Positions 31,606 through 44,733 of a stretch of 64,000 nucleotides of DNA are shown here, one piece after another. Every line of letters begins with the position of its first letter. The stretch's first letter is position 1. Made by a program: the position numbers and the translations under genes. The DNA lies in NCBI RefSeq assembly GCF_016097555.1, contig NC_054702.1:79403997-79467996 (forward strand), given 5' to 3'. Source of the stretch: Gigantopelta aegis. Lineage: Eukaryota; Mollusca; Gastropoda; Neomphalida; Peltospiridae. Below the pieces are notes generated by a model that worked only from the letters and a program-made list of their open reading frames with translations, ran no database searches and was not told where the DNA came from.

Positions 31606-31671
31606 GTTTCATATCAGTTAGTATTGATAAGAAAACTGACGTGTTTCTTGGTGAGTTTGTCATAATTTATA

Positions 31672-32061
31672 CATACCGGCCTCGGTGGCGTAGTGGTTAG
31701 GCCATCGGTCTACAGGCTGGTAGGTACTGGGTTCGAATCCCAGTCGAGGCATGGGATTTTTAATCCAGATACCGACTCCAAACCCTGAGTGAGTGCTCCG
31801 CAAGGCTCAATGGGTAGGTGTAAACCACTTGCACTGACCAGTGATCCATAACTGGTTCAACAAAGGCCATGGTTTGTGCTATCCTGCCTGTGGGAAGCGC
31901 AAATAAAAGATCCCTTGCTGCTAATCGGAAAGAATAGCCCATGTAGTGGCGACAGCGGGTTTCCTCTCACAATCTGTGTGGTCCTTGACCATATGTCTGA
32001 CGCCATATAACCGTAAATACAATGTGTTGAGTGCGTCGTTAAATAAAACATTTCTTTCTTT
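31672..32061 (+). mobile_element. Full-length tRNA-derived SINE with target duplication
   Basis: It is flanked by CATAATTTATA at 31661-31671 and 32062-32072 (12 bp with the preceding T). The head has box A-like GGCGTAGTGGTTAGGCC and box B GGTTCGAATCC. The body includes GCAAATAAAAGATCCCTTGC and GCGACAGCGGGTTTCC. It ends CGTTAAATAAAACA plus a (TTTC)n tail. The tidy duplication and nearly intact promoter boxes suggest a fairly recent insertion. Confidence 0.88.
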
Positions 32062-32409
32062 CATAATTTATAATAAGTACATGTATAGTTCACATAGTTT
32101 TATAATTAAATCCAATGTTCATAAATCCATCACCAGTGATACTAAATACCTGTAAATGTGTACAGTAGTTTGTATTTAAAAAGTTATTTTCTTTTAGTTT
32201 TATTACAACATATCATTTTCTTCACTGCCACTCCCTTCCTATAGCCAATACAATACCACTTTCCAGTGGGTGCTTTCTTTAATTTCATACAAGAAAAATG
32301 AAACCAAATGGCTTGTGGGGACAGTCTCCTGAATCGCATGCGATCATTGAATCATCGCAAATACAATATAGTGCTGGATCTTCATCTGATTTGTCAAGTG
32401 TAGCACCAG

Positions 32410-33110
32410 ATTTGATGGATCAGTCGGGAGTTCTGGTACACAGTCTTTGAGCAAAGTACTCTGAGGATTTTTCATTTTCCACATTAAAACGTGTGTCAAG
32501 TGACTGGACAGCAGTTGATACTTTTTTCTTGCTCACCAGCTGTTTGTTTTTTAAAGTTCTTGATGTAGTGAAGTTAATGTTTTTAAGTGGTGAATAGTCA
32601 ACAGAAGTTCGTGATGCAGGCAACATTCAGTAGGCTGGTTCCTGTTTCATTGCCACATAAGAAAATGATTCGCCAAGTCCTGCTTTACAATTACAATGCG
32701 CACAAAGAACTTTACCAGCTTTATCGAAAATAATCCACGAATATAGCGATGTGTTATTAAGCCGTTGTGAATGCATCACCCTTGCACGTAGCCTATCACA
32801 TGGACTGAATCATGGATGTAAACACCAACATTCCTCACCCAACCACACACAAAACGGTCATATGCATCCAAACTTTTATAATTCTGGAAGTCCTTCAGCG
32901 TATAAAAAGGGTATGCTAAAACTCAGGTAATTTATCAGATCTGCATACGTAAATGATGGATAGAAATGGGGGTCCTGAAGCCATTTTCCACCGGCGATTT
33001 TGTAGTGTACGAATCCTGCTTCCCAATATATCCACTTTTTTTCCATATCTGCTTTTTGCCGTCTTATCCCGTGTATCAAAATAATCCTGCATGTTATCAA
33101 AATAATGCAA
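32410..33110 (-). pseudogene. SWIM zinc-finger protein fragment
   Basis: Reading the minus strand from 33110 down, broken frames give FTYADLINYL, KSLDAYDRFVCGWV, a shifted segment MHSQRLNN, then GKVLCAHCNCKAGLGESFSY (about 32715-32660) and YSPLKNINFTTSRTLKNK (about 32590-32540). C-x-C...G-L-G-E is the SWIM finger pattern; its usual C-S-H follow-up is altered to F-S-Y. Such SWIM proteins, often with a YqaJ-type nuclease, are multi-copy in molluscs and cnidarians. At least three frame breaks or stops mark it as dead. Start and end are approximate. Confidence 0.6.
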
Positions 33111-34376
33111 TGTCTATTAACAGTAATAAAAAAAATATTTAAAAGGACTTAAGTTATAAATCTTAAACTGCAAAGCTCGTATTTGTATACAACAATGAAA
33201 CGCTATTGTTTGCCTTCCACCATGGCCGGTCGCACAGAGGTATGGGTAATATTGCTATTTTTAGCACATATCTCAAAACATTGCTCTTGCAACACCAGGC
33301 AGAGTCCGGAAGGTTTATTTGTGTAAAAGGTGCCCCAACTGCGGACGTCATGCTTCGATGGGGCACTCTCAACATCATAAAAATTAACTGTTGCCAAGTC
33401 TGGACCATGGTTTACTTACATTACTGAAAATCCAATTTTTGTCAATATCTGTATAATTCAATTCAATTGACCCCTTCGTACGGCGTGATTGACAACCGCG
33501 CTGGACCAATCATGTTTCGCGGTTTAAAAACCGCGGGCCCAAATTTGCTTGGATGCCATTAGCTTAGACAACATAATTTTGTTCGATGTGTAACGTTTTT
33601 GTATAGTTAGCATTAAAATTAGTTAAAATAATTGTCTCCTCCAAATGAATTATAATCATAGTAAACATATACTTCTGCTGACAAGTGTTAACAGCGATGA
33701 CAACTATGCGGAGCCTACGATGGACGTAAAATCAGTGTTTTCCTGCGAAACCGTCACATGGTATTGAAAGTGAAGTTTTGCCGAAATCCATTAAAATTCA
33801 ACTGATATATAAATTCTACGAAGGTAAGAGTTTAAGAATCACTTTCCCTCCAATGTAATGGAATTTACTGACTCATTTAATCAGTCTTCGATGTATTTAT
33901 TGTCGTTAAGAATCCGTCAGACGAATGGCCAAAATAAAAGTTTTGGCAAGACTTCCGATCGTTCCAGCATTCAGTTAATTTAGGCTTAAGTTAGGTTTAG
34001 GGTTAGTGATAGTATTAACAAGCATGCTGGAACGTTTGGAAGTCTTAGCTTTTTTTCCTTTTCTTTTTGTTTGCATGTGTGTAGGCGTGAGTGTGTGTAT
34101 GTGCTTTTGTGTGTGTGTGTGGGGGGGGGGGGTGAGGGAGTAACCTATATGGTTGTGAGTTTTAGGGGGATAAGGAAGTATTGTCTGGAAAGTTATAAAT
34201 TAGGCAAATTTTATGTAGGGACCCTGAAATGTTTTGAAGCAAAAAAAATAAAATTGTGATTTTTTGCAATTGGAACAGATATGCCGGTTACGGTTTCTCG
34301 GTTTTATTCGATTTAAGCTAGTGCATCTCGACTAGTATATCAAAGGCTGTGGTATGTGCTATTCTGTTTGTTGGGT

Positions 34377-34439
<63 letters not shown>

Positions 34440-37400
34440 CCTGGCTACTAATGTAGTAGGTTTGCACGCTAGACTATACATGTCAAAAGTACAAAATGTT
34501 TGACATCCAATAGCTGATGATTAATAATTCAGTATGCTCTAGTGGTGTCTTCAAACAAAACAAACTTTAACTTATCCATTAGTCCCCCTCCACCCCACCC
34601 CTCAATTAAAACAACCCAATTTTACCATAATATTCATCACCTAAGAGCAGATCAATTACCAATCTTGGGTAATTTATAATAAATACTGGTAAGACATTTT
34701 ATTATTCCTTTATTGTTATTCTTAAAATTTTCAACTTAATGGTTTCCGCCAGAGGCTACTGAGGTTAAACTTGTATACCCTAAAATCTTGGAAATTAATA
34801 GATATGTTTAGATAAATGATAGTAAAAGAACTGCAGTTTATAAATGGTCATGTGCTTGAAATGTAATGTCCTAACCCTAATTTCAAAACATTTCAAACCC
34901 ATAACCACCTAGATGAGGCACTTACATCTGTTTTGTTTTTATTACCTACCCTAAATATGATTTTCTTTTGGAGACAGTAGTTTTGTTTTTCATCATTATT
35001 TTATATCCCAAATTTTAGCAAAGCATAGGCATTTTTCTTCTTCCACGTGTCATCTTATATGTAGCTTTATGCAACTTTCTAATAGAAATCAAATCACATC
35101 ATCAAAGTTAAATACATTATTCACTACTTTTCTTAATTTACTGCAATACTTTTTAATTTTATACTTTGTTTAGTCACATTGATTTTGTTTCCTGTTAAAA
35201 ATGTTTTTCTAAAATTAAATTAAACTTTAAATTAATACAATGATATATAATTAAGTTACAGACTAATGTACTTCTTCAAATGGATGTGAAATACTTCACG
35301 TTTGTTTTTATATATTTCAGCATCTGGACCAATGGATGTGGAGTCGTTGATTAGATGTCGAAAATGAGATTCTGAAGACAAACTATTAAACAAATTACAT
35401 TGCATCTTGATATTGAGAACAGAAAGATAGAAATAATAGAACAGTTTCAACTGATATGTGAAAGAAAAACTGGTGCAGGGGATGAAATTGCTGCTGAAAA
35501 TGAAACACTTTCAACAATTTCATTTAATACAATATTTTTTGGTTTTTTTTTTTTTGTGTTTGACATATTGCTGCTAAGGAGTAATTCAGACTTCCAAGAC
35601 TTGGGATTCAGTTTGACACCACCCATCAAATGGTAATCCTTAATTACTCAGTTGACTACAAGTTTCGAGGATAATGATTTGGAGATGGATGCCACAGAAA
35701 GATACATTTTTGAATAAATATATTTACCTGTACCAGATTGCATGGGGATTAATATGTAAAGACCCTCTCTTTGAGAAAAAAGAAAATGTTAGGAAGTATT
35801 CTCATAATAAATATTAAACAAATTGTGTGAACTGCAATCTGTGATTTAGTTTCATGTTATATATATATATATAATTTTCACTCTTTTTTTTTTTTTATAT
35901 ATATATATATACATTTTTTTAATTAAATTTTTATTTTGTATTATTATTATTTTGTAGGCATGGGTTGTCTTATAATATTTATTACTATTTTTTATCTGCC
36001 TATGCCTCTAGAACAGATAAACTTTGTGAGTACATTTTGTGTGACAGTAGGGTAACTAATGGGCGGGGGGGGTGAGATTGGGGGGGGGGGGCGGGGGCAG
36101 AAGCTTCAAGTTTGATTCCCAACAGTTGTTGCCACAACACATGAGTTTATAATTTATTTAAACACTGTTGTACTGGCTTAATTGGCAAATATTTTACAGA
36201 CTGTCCACCTATCCTACCTTTACGTACTTTTTGGTCTTTGTCCTATTTTTCCTTCAGAATACTTAGTTTTTCCTACTTTTTTGTTTGAAAATGCCACGAA
36301 TTGCTGTTAAAGTGTGCATATTCCTTGTGTTATTATAAAAGTCGTCAGTTATGGGAATTATTTTAATTTTTCTTGGCAGCAAGATATATCTCCCAACTTA
36401 TGGCACCATATAATCTCAACATATTAAAATTACACCCTCAAAGCCAACATATTTTCCAATGATTAATATGATTATAATGTACAATGTGTATGTATGACTT
36501 CAGAATCTATAATACATTATGGAAAACTTAAATTAATCATGTTAACTCTGTTTCACTGTACATCAGCATTCCTATGCATGTAAGTATGTATATTGATTAA
36601 TATAGTGTACAGTAATTTGAAATAACTGTATAACGTGACCGTTACATAAGATTCACATTATTTTTGATAGAACACAAAATACATGTACAAACTAAGCACC
36701 ACATAAAAAGGTGTTTTGAGCATGAATAATGTCGCTACGTACTGTTTCAGTCCTACTTTTGTTCTATGTTTTCCTACATTTTCTATATTTTCATTCCTAA
36801 TTGTGTCCAACTTTTTCAAAAGAGTGTGCTAGACAGCCTGATTTTATAAAGAAGGGATGGGGCACCCAAACGTAAACAGTCCTAATATGTCTTCTCAGAA
36901 TGGAGACGGGCCAATATGTCAGTATACATAACTGGAGGGCCAAAGATGTGGTCCCGACCAACCCACCCTCTAGCTACGCCAGTTGTGAATTTTTTTTTTT
37001 CATCGCAATCCCACAATCTAAACCACTGCCTGCATAATTTTAGCACAGGCGACTGTATCCTGCTATACTTTTGTAACCTTTCGTGCATAAAATTATGGTA
37101 CACTGATATCATTCCCACACGCCTTGTATTTTAATGTTACTGCTCACGTCCCTCCCTTTTGTTTTTTTCAAACAAAACATTTAACGCAACCCGACCTAAA
37201 ATAAAGACGGTTTTAAACAACAACAACAAAAATTAAGATGAAAAAGAAGAAGAAAAAAGAAACAAACAAGACATTTTAATTTATCAGTTCTGACAAGAAA
37301 AACGAGCATATGATGTTTTAAATGTTCTTTTGGTTGCATTCGACGTTCACTTCCGGGTTCTTGTGCTTCGATAAAATGTACTGAAGTAAAAATGGTTTCG

Positions 37401-38270
37401 TCGATTTAAATCACGTTGTCATCGTAAATGTACCCTGTAGTGAAATACTTGAATGTCTCCCCTTGTCGTCTTTTTATTTAAACAACGATATTGGTAAATA
37501 AATTGAGGCAAAAACGTAATCGGCAGATCGGTTAATTTTGCTATCGACATATGCGAATTGGCAGCCATTATTGAAAGTTTGTCTAACCTTGCATCACGTG
37601 TCACGGTGGGCGTGGTTAACTCGTCATACGGAGGGGTCAATTCATTGCATATTACCAAACAAGCTTGTGTCAGCAAACATAAAAAAACCCAAAACAAACA
37701 TACAACATCTATAACAACAACAATTAATAATAATAATAATATTAATGTACATGCCAGACGGTGAAACAAAGTTTGTATTATATTTGTAGGAATAAAGTAT
37801 ATTATAAAAATAACTGGTTAAAGTACTTGGAAATAATTAAATTAAATTACTGCCCCACTGATAGCTGGAACAAGAACTTTACGTTTAGAAATACATCCGT
37901 CAATAAATGTTAATACATGCACAACAAACATGGTATCATCGGAAATATTGCAAATGATGCATGCTTATTTGGTATAAAACATAAATTTTAATAATACAAA
38001 GTCAATGGACATTGGGTTTAAGAACCCAGCAACCAACACTACCATAATACGACACTATATTTTATTATCCACATAGTTCAAGATATTCAGGGAAATATAG
38101 CCAGTATGACCCACGTGTGTCATGATGATTTCACGTGCACAACGAATGACGTAATTTGTGAAGCGACGTCATAACTTAATGCGGCTTTTCCAGCGTAAAC
38201 ACTCAGAAAATGACGTCATTTTGTGGTCTATTTTTAGTTATGTTTGAAACGTTTTGACATGGTCCTAGCT
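33110..38270. other. AT-rich intergenic stretch with no supported gene
   Basis: I see no convincing coding region here. It contains a G tract near 34120-34131, a (TA)n run at 34378-34432 inside a SINE-like fragment (about 34320-34566), short TA runs near 35856-35920, and G-rich runs near 36065-36096. Weak open frames at 33650-33830 and 35320-35540 have splice-like edges but contain stops. Confidence 0.6.
34320..34566 (+). mobile_element. SINE family B fragment expanded by (TA)n
   Basis: It matches the SINE middle (TATATCAAAGGCTGTGGTAT then GTGCTATTCTGT), a 54-base (TA)n tract where other copies read GGTGCATATAAAAGATCC, then the shared 3' end GCTCTAGTGGTGTC..AAACAAAACAAACTTTAAC. Confidence 0.7.
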
Positions 38271-38403
38271 TTTTATTCATGAAAATAATATTTGGAATAA
38301 TGTGGATAATAAAGAAATTATTACACTCGCGTGTGAATCGTACGGTTTTTTCGGATCTCGTATCAGGATTCATGCATTACCCTCGCTCTTGCTCGGGTAA
38401 TAC

Positions 38404-38885
38404 AGGTGATGCGCCAGTTCCGGATCACTTCAAACAAAATTGTGAATTATGTCAACATGTGCCCGTATGACTTTAAAAGAAATTCTTGGTAATAAAGACA
38501 ATCGACCATATAAATAAACAGTGATATAAAATGTAAATTTAGGTAAACGTTTAACACCAAAAACAATGTTGTTCGAGCTGGCGTACAGGTGATGCGCCAG
38601 TTCCGGTGTCACGGTTTGAGATTATACCCGGTTTGAGATTGTCCTTTTCTTATTGCGCATGCGTCAATATCGAAGGGCAATCTGAAACCGCTGCTCACTT
38701 CAAACAAAATTGTGAATTCTGTCAACATGCGCGCGTATGACTTTAAAAGAAATTCTTGGTAATAAAGATAATCAACCATATAAATAAACAGTGATATAAA
38801 ATGTAAATTTAGGTAAACATTTGGCACCAAAAACAGTGTTGTTCGAGCTGGCGTACTTACGCCAGTTGCGGATCACTTTGTCCAG
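38404..38885 (+). repeat. ~269-bp tandem duplication with GCGCCAGTTCCGG motif
   Basis: A block containing CAAACAAAATTGTGAATT occurs at 38433 and 38701, with nearly identical sequence through GTTGTTCGAGCTGGCGTAC. The motif ACAGGTGATGCGCCAGTTCC occurs at 38403 and 38585, and inverted near 49464-49487. Between the copies is CGGTTTGAGATTATACCCGG, the palindromic motif of the downstream array. Confidence 0.8.
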
Positions 38886-38894
38886 TTCCGGTGC

Positions 38895-39120
38895 TGCGGT
38901 TTGAGATTGTACCGGGTTTGAGATTGTTCCAATATATAAACCTTGACCTATCGAACTATAGTTTTTTTAATTGCTTATTGAAGTTTAATTTATTCAATAA
39001 TATCCCTGGAAGTGGAGAATGTTTGTTTTATATAGTATGTATGTATGTATACATGTATACGTATGTATGTATGTATCATTGTATGTATGTATGTATACGT
39101 ATGTATGTATGTATCTATAT

Positions 39121-39175
<55 letters not shown>

Positions 39176-40740
39176 ATATAGAAGTAATAGAAATATAACA
39201 ACACTAGTGACTATTAGATTGAAAATATTCCCAGTTTCAGATTGTTCAATGCCACAGCATTATGCGATACAAATATGTAGGCATAGCCGACAATTTTGTA
39301 TAGACGTATATTTAAATCAAGATTTATTTATACTTGGACGTGCCAATTATGAACCAATCTCAAACTGGGTAAAATCTCGCGGGGATTGTGGTGTGAGAAA
39401 AAAAACACCCGTTTGAGATTGTACAACGCGAGCGTGTGCCTAAAATATATCTTAAAAACAGAAGACAGTAACAATTTTAATTTGATATATTATATAGATA
39501 TGAAATGAAACTAATAGAAAGATGAAAAGTGACTATGGGGCGACAAACATGACATCGTCATCCAGTTTAAAAATGTTCCCAGTTTCAGATTGTTCAACAT
39601 GCTACTACAGTAGGCGATAGAAATGTAAGTTATGTTTTAATAGGCAGGTATTCTGATGTATAATTAAATCATGACATGTGGACACAAAAATAAAATATGT
39701 GTGGAAAGTTAATATGTGCTTTTTAATATGCATTTCTGTAATGGACAATGTCAAACCGGGTACAATCTCAAACTGCGCTGATTGCGGTTTCAGATTGTAC
39801 CCAGTTTCAGAGTGTACCACGAGTGTCTAAAATATCTTCTATATTGTACGAATTAGCAATTAACATTTTAATAGTATGTATTAGATATATTTGAAATAAA
39901 AATAACAAAATGGCAAGTGACTTTGAGGCGACAGACAACATGACATGGTCAGCCAGTTTCAAAATGTTCCAGCCCACGGCATTATGCGATACAAATCTGT
40001 TATATTTATTTTGTAGACGGATATACGGACGTACATGTACATTTAAATCAAGATTTATATATCGGATGTGATAATTGTGAACGGTATGAACATTTAATAT
40101 GGAGAAAATTAAAATACTGTATTTTAATAGGCATTTTAGCGAGGGACAATCTCAAACTGGGTAAAATCTCGCGGGGATTGTGGTTTGAGAAGAAAAAAAA
40201 AAAAAACCGTTTGAGATTGTACAACGCGAGCGTGTGCCTAAAATATATCTTAAAAACAGAAGACAGTAACAATTTTAATTTGATATATTATATAGATATG
40301 AAATGAAAATAATAGAAAGATGAAAAGTGACTATGGGGCGACAAACATGACATCGTCACCCAGTTTAAAAATGTTCCCAGTTTCAGATTGTTCAACATGC
40401 TACTACAGTAGGCGATAGAAATGTAAGTTATGTTTTAATAGGCAGGTATTCTGATGTATAATTAAATCATGACATGTGGACACAAAAATAAAATATGTGT
40501 GGAAAGTTAATATGTGCTTTTTAATATGCATTTCTGTAATGGACAATGTCAAACCGGGTACAATCTCAAACTGCGCTGATTGCGGTTTCAGATTGTACCC
40601 AGTTTCAGAGTGTACCACGAGTGTCTAAAATATCTTCTATATTATACGAATTAGCAATTAACATTTTAATAGTATGTATTACATATATTTGAAATAAAAA
40701 TAACAAAATGGCAAGTGACTTTGAGGCGACACGTGATACG
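38895..40740 (+). repeat. Tandem array, ~400-bp monomers in ~798-bp dimers
   Basis: About 39345-40140 is repeated at 40142-40735 with an offset of 798 bases (for example 39605 and 40403). Inside each dimer, blocks starting GTGACT(A/T)TGGGGCGACA (39527, 39918, 40325, 40716) recur about every 390-400 bases. Each unit carries copies of GTTTGAGATTGTACC and its reverse complement. A (CA)n tract lies at 39126-39174. Short open frames in it repeat with the unit and are not taken as genes. Confidence 0.85.
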
Positions 40741-41902
40741 AATTTGACCAATCCAAGGATTTATAACAAAGGCATTTTTAGACATTGGAATTATATATAT
40801 ATGTATAGTTTTTAATATGCATTTATTGTAATAAGTAAAGTCAAGAAAGTACTTGTAGATTTCAAACAGTTTTATTTATTCACCAGAGAACATGCACAAT
40901 GAATGTTTATGATGACTACGTATTATCATAGGATATATCAGAAAACACTAAGGAAATTCTATACATTTATTCAGAAACACATGCAAAATAAAAATTAAAA
41001 TACCAATGGCTAAAATTGACATTCTGTACAAAATATGACATAAATACATAAACAATTATTATGATGAACAAATATGTTTCAAGACTTTTTTTTCAAAACA
41101 TTCTGTTAAAAATATATAAAATTTCATTACATGCCCATTAAATCTTACTATAAAAATACACTCCTGACAACAAATACCAGATATTTTTCCTTATTCAAGT
41201 CGATAGCCAGAACTATGTTTCCGGATTCAACGCTACTATTTAGAGCACATGAATGTCTGAGAGTGTCCGTAACGATATGTAAGCAAATTTCGTGTATGTT
41301 TTGAATTACCTGTTAAAACAGTTAACTGTTAAGCATATTTAAAATACATGTTTTATGGTGTATTTAATACGAATCAGTGTTTATTATTATTGTTATTAGT
41401 GTAGTAGAGTTGTCACATATAGTAAGAAAATAGTGCAAATTGTAATATTAACATGCCACTTTGCATGCAGTTAGGCCATCATATGTAGAGTCAAACTTGA
41501 TATAAGACCAAAGTGGCATAGACCCTTATTGGCCAGGTGATGTCACAGTTCAAAATGGCCGCAATGTAACTATTTCATACTCTGTATTACATTTTTAAAA
41601 GTGCCAGCTATAGAATATTAGCTCAAATGACAATATAATTACTATTTAATTTCCAATAGTTTTGTGTTATTAGTGTAGTAGTAAAAGACAAACTGGTCCA
41701 GCAGTGTAATCAAATGCACATACACTTTTTTAATAGAATTAGGCCATATGCAGGGTTGGTGTGCATCAAACTTAATTAGATATATGCACAATAAACAAAT
41801 TTCTCCTTTTACCAATTACCATGACATTATGGGGATGAGGTCTTTTAATAAACTACTGTGAAATCCTTTATTTTATTTATTTAAAATCTTCATGATTTTC
41901 TT

Positions 41903-41933
<31 letters not shown>

Positions 41934-42210
41934 TAAAGATGTAAAGTGTGGACCTGCGTCCCATACCCACAAATAGTGTACTTGCTTAGTTTTAAATATA
42001 CAGTGGTGTGCTTTTGCACATGCCACTTATAGAACATCTGATGACTTTCACTGTGTTTACCAGACATATCAAAGTGAGGACACACATGTGTATTTTGTAT
42101 GCGACTGATGTGGTGAAACTGAGGACACACCATTTGGCAATGTACATACAAAGCGTGGACAGTTTTGTGAGATGTGTGCAACATTTGGTAATAATAATAT
42201 GATTCACTCA
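40741..42210. other. AT-rich stretch, no gene seen
   Basis: No coding signal or known repeat is recognised here apart from a (CA)n run at 41903-41928. Confidence 0.5.
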
Positions 42211-42219
42211 TCTCACATT

Positions 42220-42690
42220 ATGATAATACACACGATACACAAAAGGATACTATACAGAGTGAGAACACGCATCATATTAACATAGGCAGACTTAGGACAC
42301 ACAAATATAGTTGACAATATATACACACTGAGGACACACTTTGTATTAACACAGGCAGACAGAGGATAAATGTATTCATAATACATGCACACAGAGGACA
42401 CACAAATCATATTAACAAAGTCAGACAGAGGACGCACACACATACTGATTATACACACTGAGGACACGCATCATATGTACAAAGTCAGATAGAGGACACA
42501 CACACATACTGATTATACACACCGAGGACACACAAATCATATTTACAAAGTCAGACAGAGGACACACACACATACTGATTATACACACTGAGGACACGCA
42601 TCATATGTACAAAGTCAGATAGAGGACGCACACACATACTGATTATATACACCGAGCACACACACATCATGAACGTAGGCAGAGGACACA
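42220..42690 (+). repeat. ~65-bp minisatellite
   Basis: Units of the type AAAGTCAGACAGAGGACACA, CATACTGATTATACACACTG and AGGACACGCATCATATGTAC recur at a step of 64-65 bases (42419, 42483, 42548, 42612), with more diverged units upstream. The step is not a multiple of three, so minus-strand open frames over it are incidental. Confidence 0.8.
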
Positions 42691-42865
42691 AATACATCTG
42701 CATATACATTTTTAGATTAATAATGCAAACACAGTGCAGACACACGTTGTATTAACTGCTTGTTTCAATATACACAAGTTCTTGGGTGCTTTTCTTTGCT
42801 AGATTACTTTTATGTCCATACAGCATTTATATAGTCTAAAGGCTGATGACATCTTAGCACATTTT

Positions 42866-42996
42866 AAACAATAACAATAATAAATTTGTCATCATAGCTT
42901 GTGCTTTGAGGATCACGGCCCTGAAAGAAACCGGAATAACAATAATACATTTGTCATCATAGCTTGTACTTTGAGGATCACAGCCCTGAAAGAAAC
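42866..42996 (-). repeat. 65-bp direct duplication containing an acceptor-like site
   Basis: Two copies of a 65-base unit include, on the minus strand, TTTCTTTCAG followed by GG(C/T)(C/T)GTGATCCTCAAAG. After the acceptor-like AG the frame reads G-C/R-DPQSTSYDDK then IIVIV and a stop in the outer copy. It may be a duplicated terminal exon; see findings. Confidence 0.7.
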
Positions 42997-43144
42997 CGAC
43001 ATAAGTTATACATATATTTATTAAAATATAATGTGAACACCACAAAAAACAATACAATCAAAATTCATATACTTCAACCATATAAACTAGTTTGAAGAAA
43101 TGTTTGTTTCTATTACATGTTGCACAGAAAACAAGAGAATATAA

Positions 43145-43362
43145 CACCCCCACGTCATGGGCTACTCTTTTTGATTAGCAGCAAGGGATCTTTTATATAC
43201 ACCATCCCACAGACAGGATAGTATATACCATGGCCTTTGTTACACCAGTTGTGGAGCACTGGCTGGAATGGGAAATAGCCCAAATGAGGCCACCGACGGG
43301 GATCGATCCTAAACCGACCACGCATCAAGCGAGCACTTTACCACTGGGCTACGTCCCGCCCC
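43145..43362 (-). mobile_element. SINE, 5' two-thirds
   Basis: The reverse complement starts GGGGCGGGACGTAGCCCAGT then GGTAAAG, continues with box B-like GGATCGATCCCCGTC and TATATAAAAGATCCCTTGCT, and stops near GAGTAGCCCATGACG. Same head as 29153-29445 but with the middle of the 31672-32061 type. Confidence 0.75.
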
Positions 43363-44259
43363 AAAAATGAAAAAAGAGAAAGCAGTCTAATTTGTTTCTA
43401 TTACATTGCTTAGGATCATCCCTATTACATGTCAAGTGCAATTTATTCAGATAGTTTCTGACCATATGTAATATACAAAGAAGCCAATGAAATAAAAATG
43501 TATATTATTTGACATAATACTAATAGTTACAATTGTAAATTGTTTGTTCACTATGCGATTTTTTAAATACTTTTATATCCGTCCATGAAAACTGTATTAA
43601 AACTGGATTTGAAAACAAATCTAAGTAATACCGTGAAGTGAAAACCTAATCAAATATTTAGTAACTATAAATGTCCCCTTGTAAACTAGAATTTTTTGGC
43701 TGACTATGCAGTTTCGAATAAAATCCTTGACATTTTTCCAAGAACGATGTGCTAAAACTGGTTCTGAAAACAATACGTCTTCAATTTGTCTCTTTCCTGG
43801 TAACACCTTCATTGCTATATTAGAAGCTAACTGTTTCAGCACAAGACCAAGCTACTTGTTTGTGTCTAGGCATGGATTTTGGTGACACTGAAATGTATAA
43901 CACATAAATGTTAATGCATATATGTACCATACCAGATCATTGGCCTATTTAATGGGTCCTCTTATGAACATGAACATTTCTGCTAGAGTTAACATGGAAT
44001 CCCCGCCTTTGTGGTTCAGTTAAATCGAGTTGGCTGATAAAATAGTGAGGTTTGGTATTCCAAATCAATATAATTTTAATTTAATTACCATATTTAAAGA
44101 AATAAGATCATGTTATGGTACAGTATACTAGAACTTGAAGAGTAGTCAAAGTGAGTCCGTGCAAATGTGTTACATATTAAATATGGTTAGTACAGCAATG
44201 GGAATTATTTACTTATTTGCACAACAGTGAAAGTAGTATAAAGAAACAACTCTTACTGT

Positions 44260-44304
44260 CATTGGGTGTCTGCTCTACAATCTGTGTGATGACTGGAACC
44301 CCTA
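44260..44304 (-). CDS. Candidate exon, minus strand
   Basis: TTTCTAG precedes GGGTTCCAGTCATCACACAG, and AATGACA is followed by GTAAGA. The 45-nt exon reads (x)VPVITQIVEQTPND in phase 1-1, compatible with candidate exon 44734-44805. No family is recognised and no complete gene can be assembled. Confidence 0.25.
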
Positions 44305-44733
44305 GAAACAGATAAATAATAATCAATACATGGAAATGAAAGGAAAGAAAACCAATTGCTAAAAGACGCATCGGCACCTTTTTCTTTAGGTATCTGCCAC
44401 AGTAAAACACTCGTCCACCACAAAGATAGGCTATTTCTACCACTTTCCCACAATCAGAACAGTAAACACTACAAGCATTGATGTAACAGTCAAAGGACAC
44501 TAGATATGATGACAATATCTCAATAACAAGCTTATGCAGAGTGAATTTGCATATAAGTGCTTTAAGGTTTATACACCCATATGTACTAATATGAATACAA
44601 TGACCATAAATATTTAGAAAAGCTACATTTGTATATATTTAAGTTTGTTTCATTCAAAAGACAGAAAAATCCAAATTAACTTATATTGGATGAGCAAGGC
44701 TTTAAAAAACAAAACAAAAACATTTCAGTTTAC

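Noticed and set aside
31680..31752. Possible tRNA gene with box A and box B
   Set aside because: The head continues into a SINE body with a (TTTC)n tail and target duplications, and the anticodon arm is not a clean fold. 8807-8880 and 61915-61985 were rejected for the same reason.
33650..35400. Possible two-exon gene on the + strand
   Set aside because: A segment near 33762-33825 ends at a donor-like AAGGTAAGA and 35320 follows an acceptor-like TTTCAG, but stops interrupt both frames and no family is recognised.
38100..38225. Cluster of TGACGTCA/GACGTCAT-like sites as a promoter
   Set aside because: Several CRE-like sites are present, but no coding start or transcript evidence lies next to them.
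43621..43842. 73-codon minus-strand open frame
   Set aside because: It has no recognised motif and no ATG near the start, and splice sites compatible with the neighbouring exon candidates could not be fixed.
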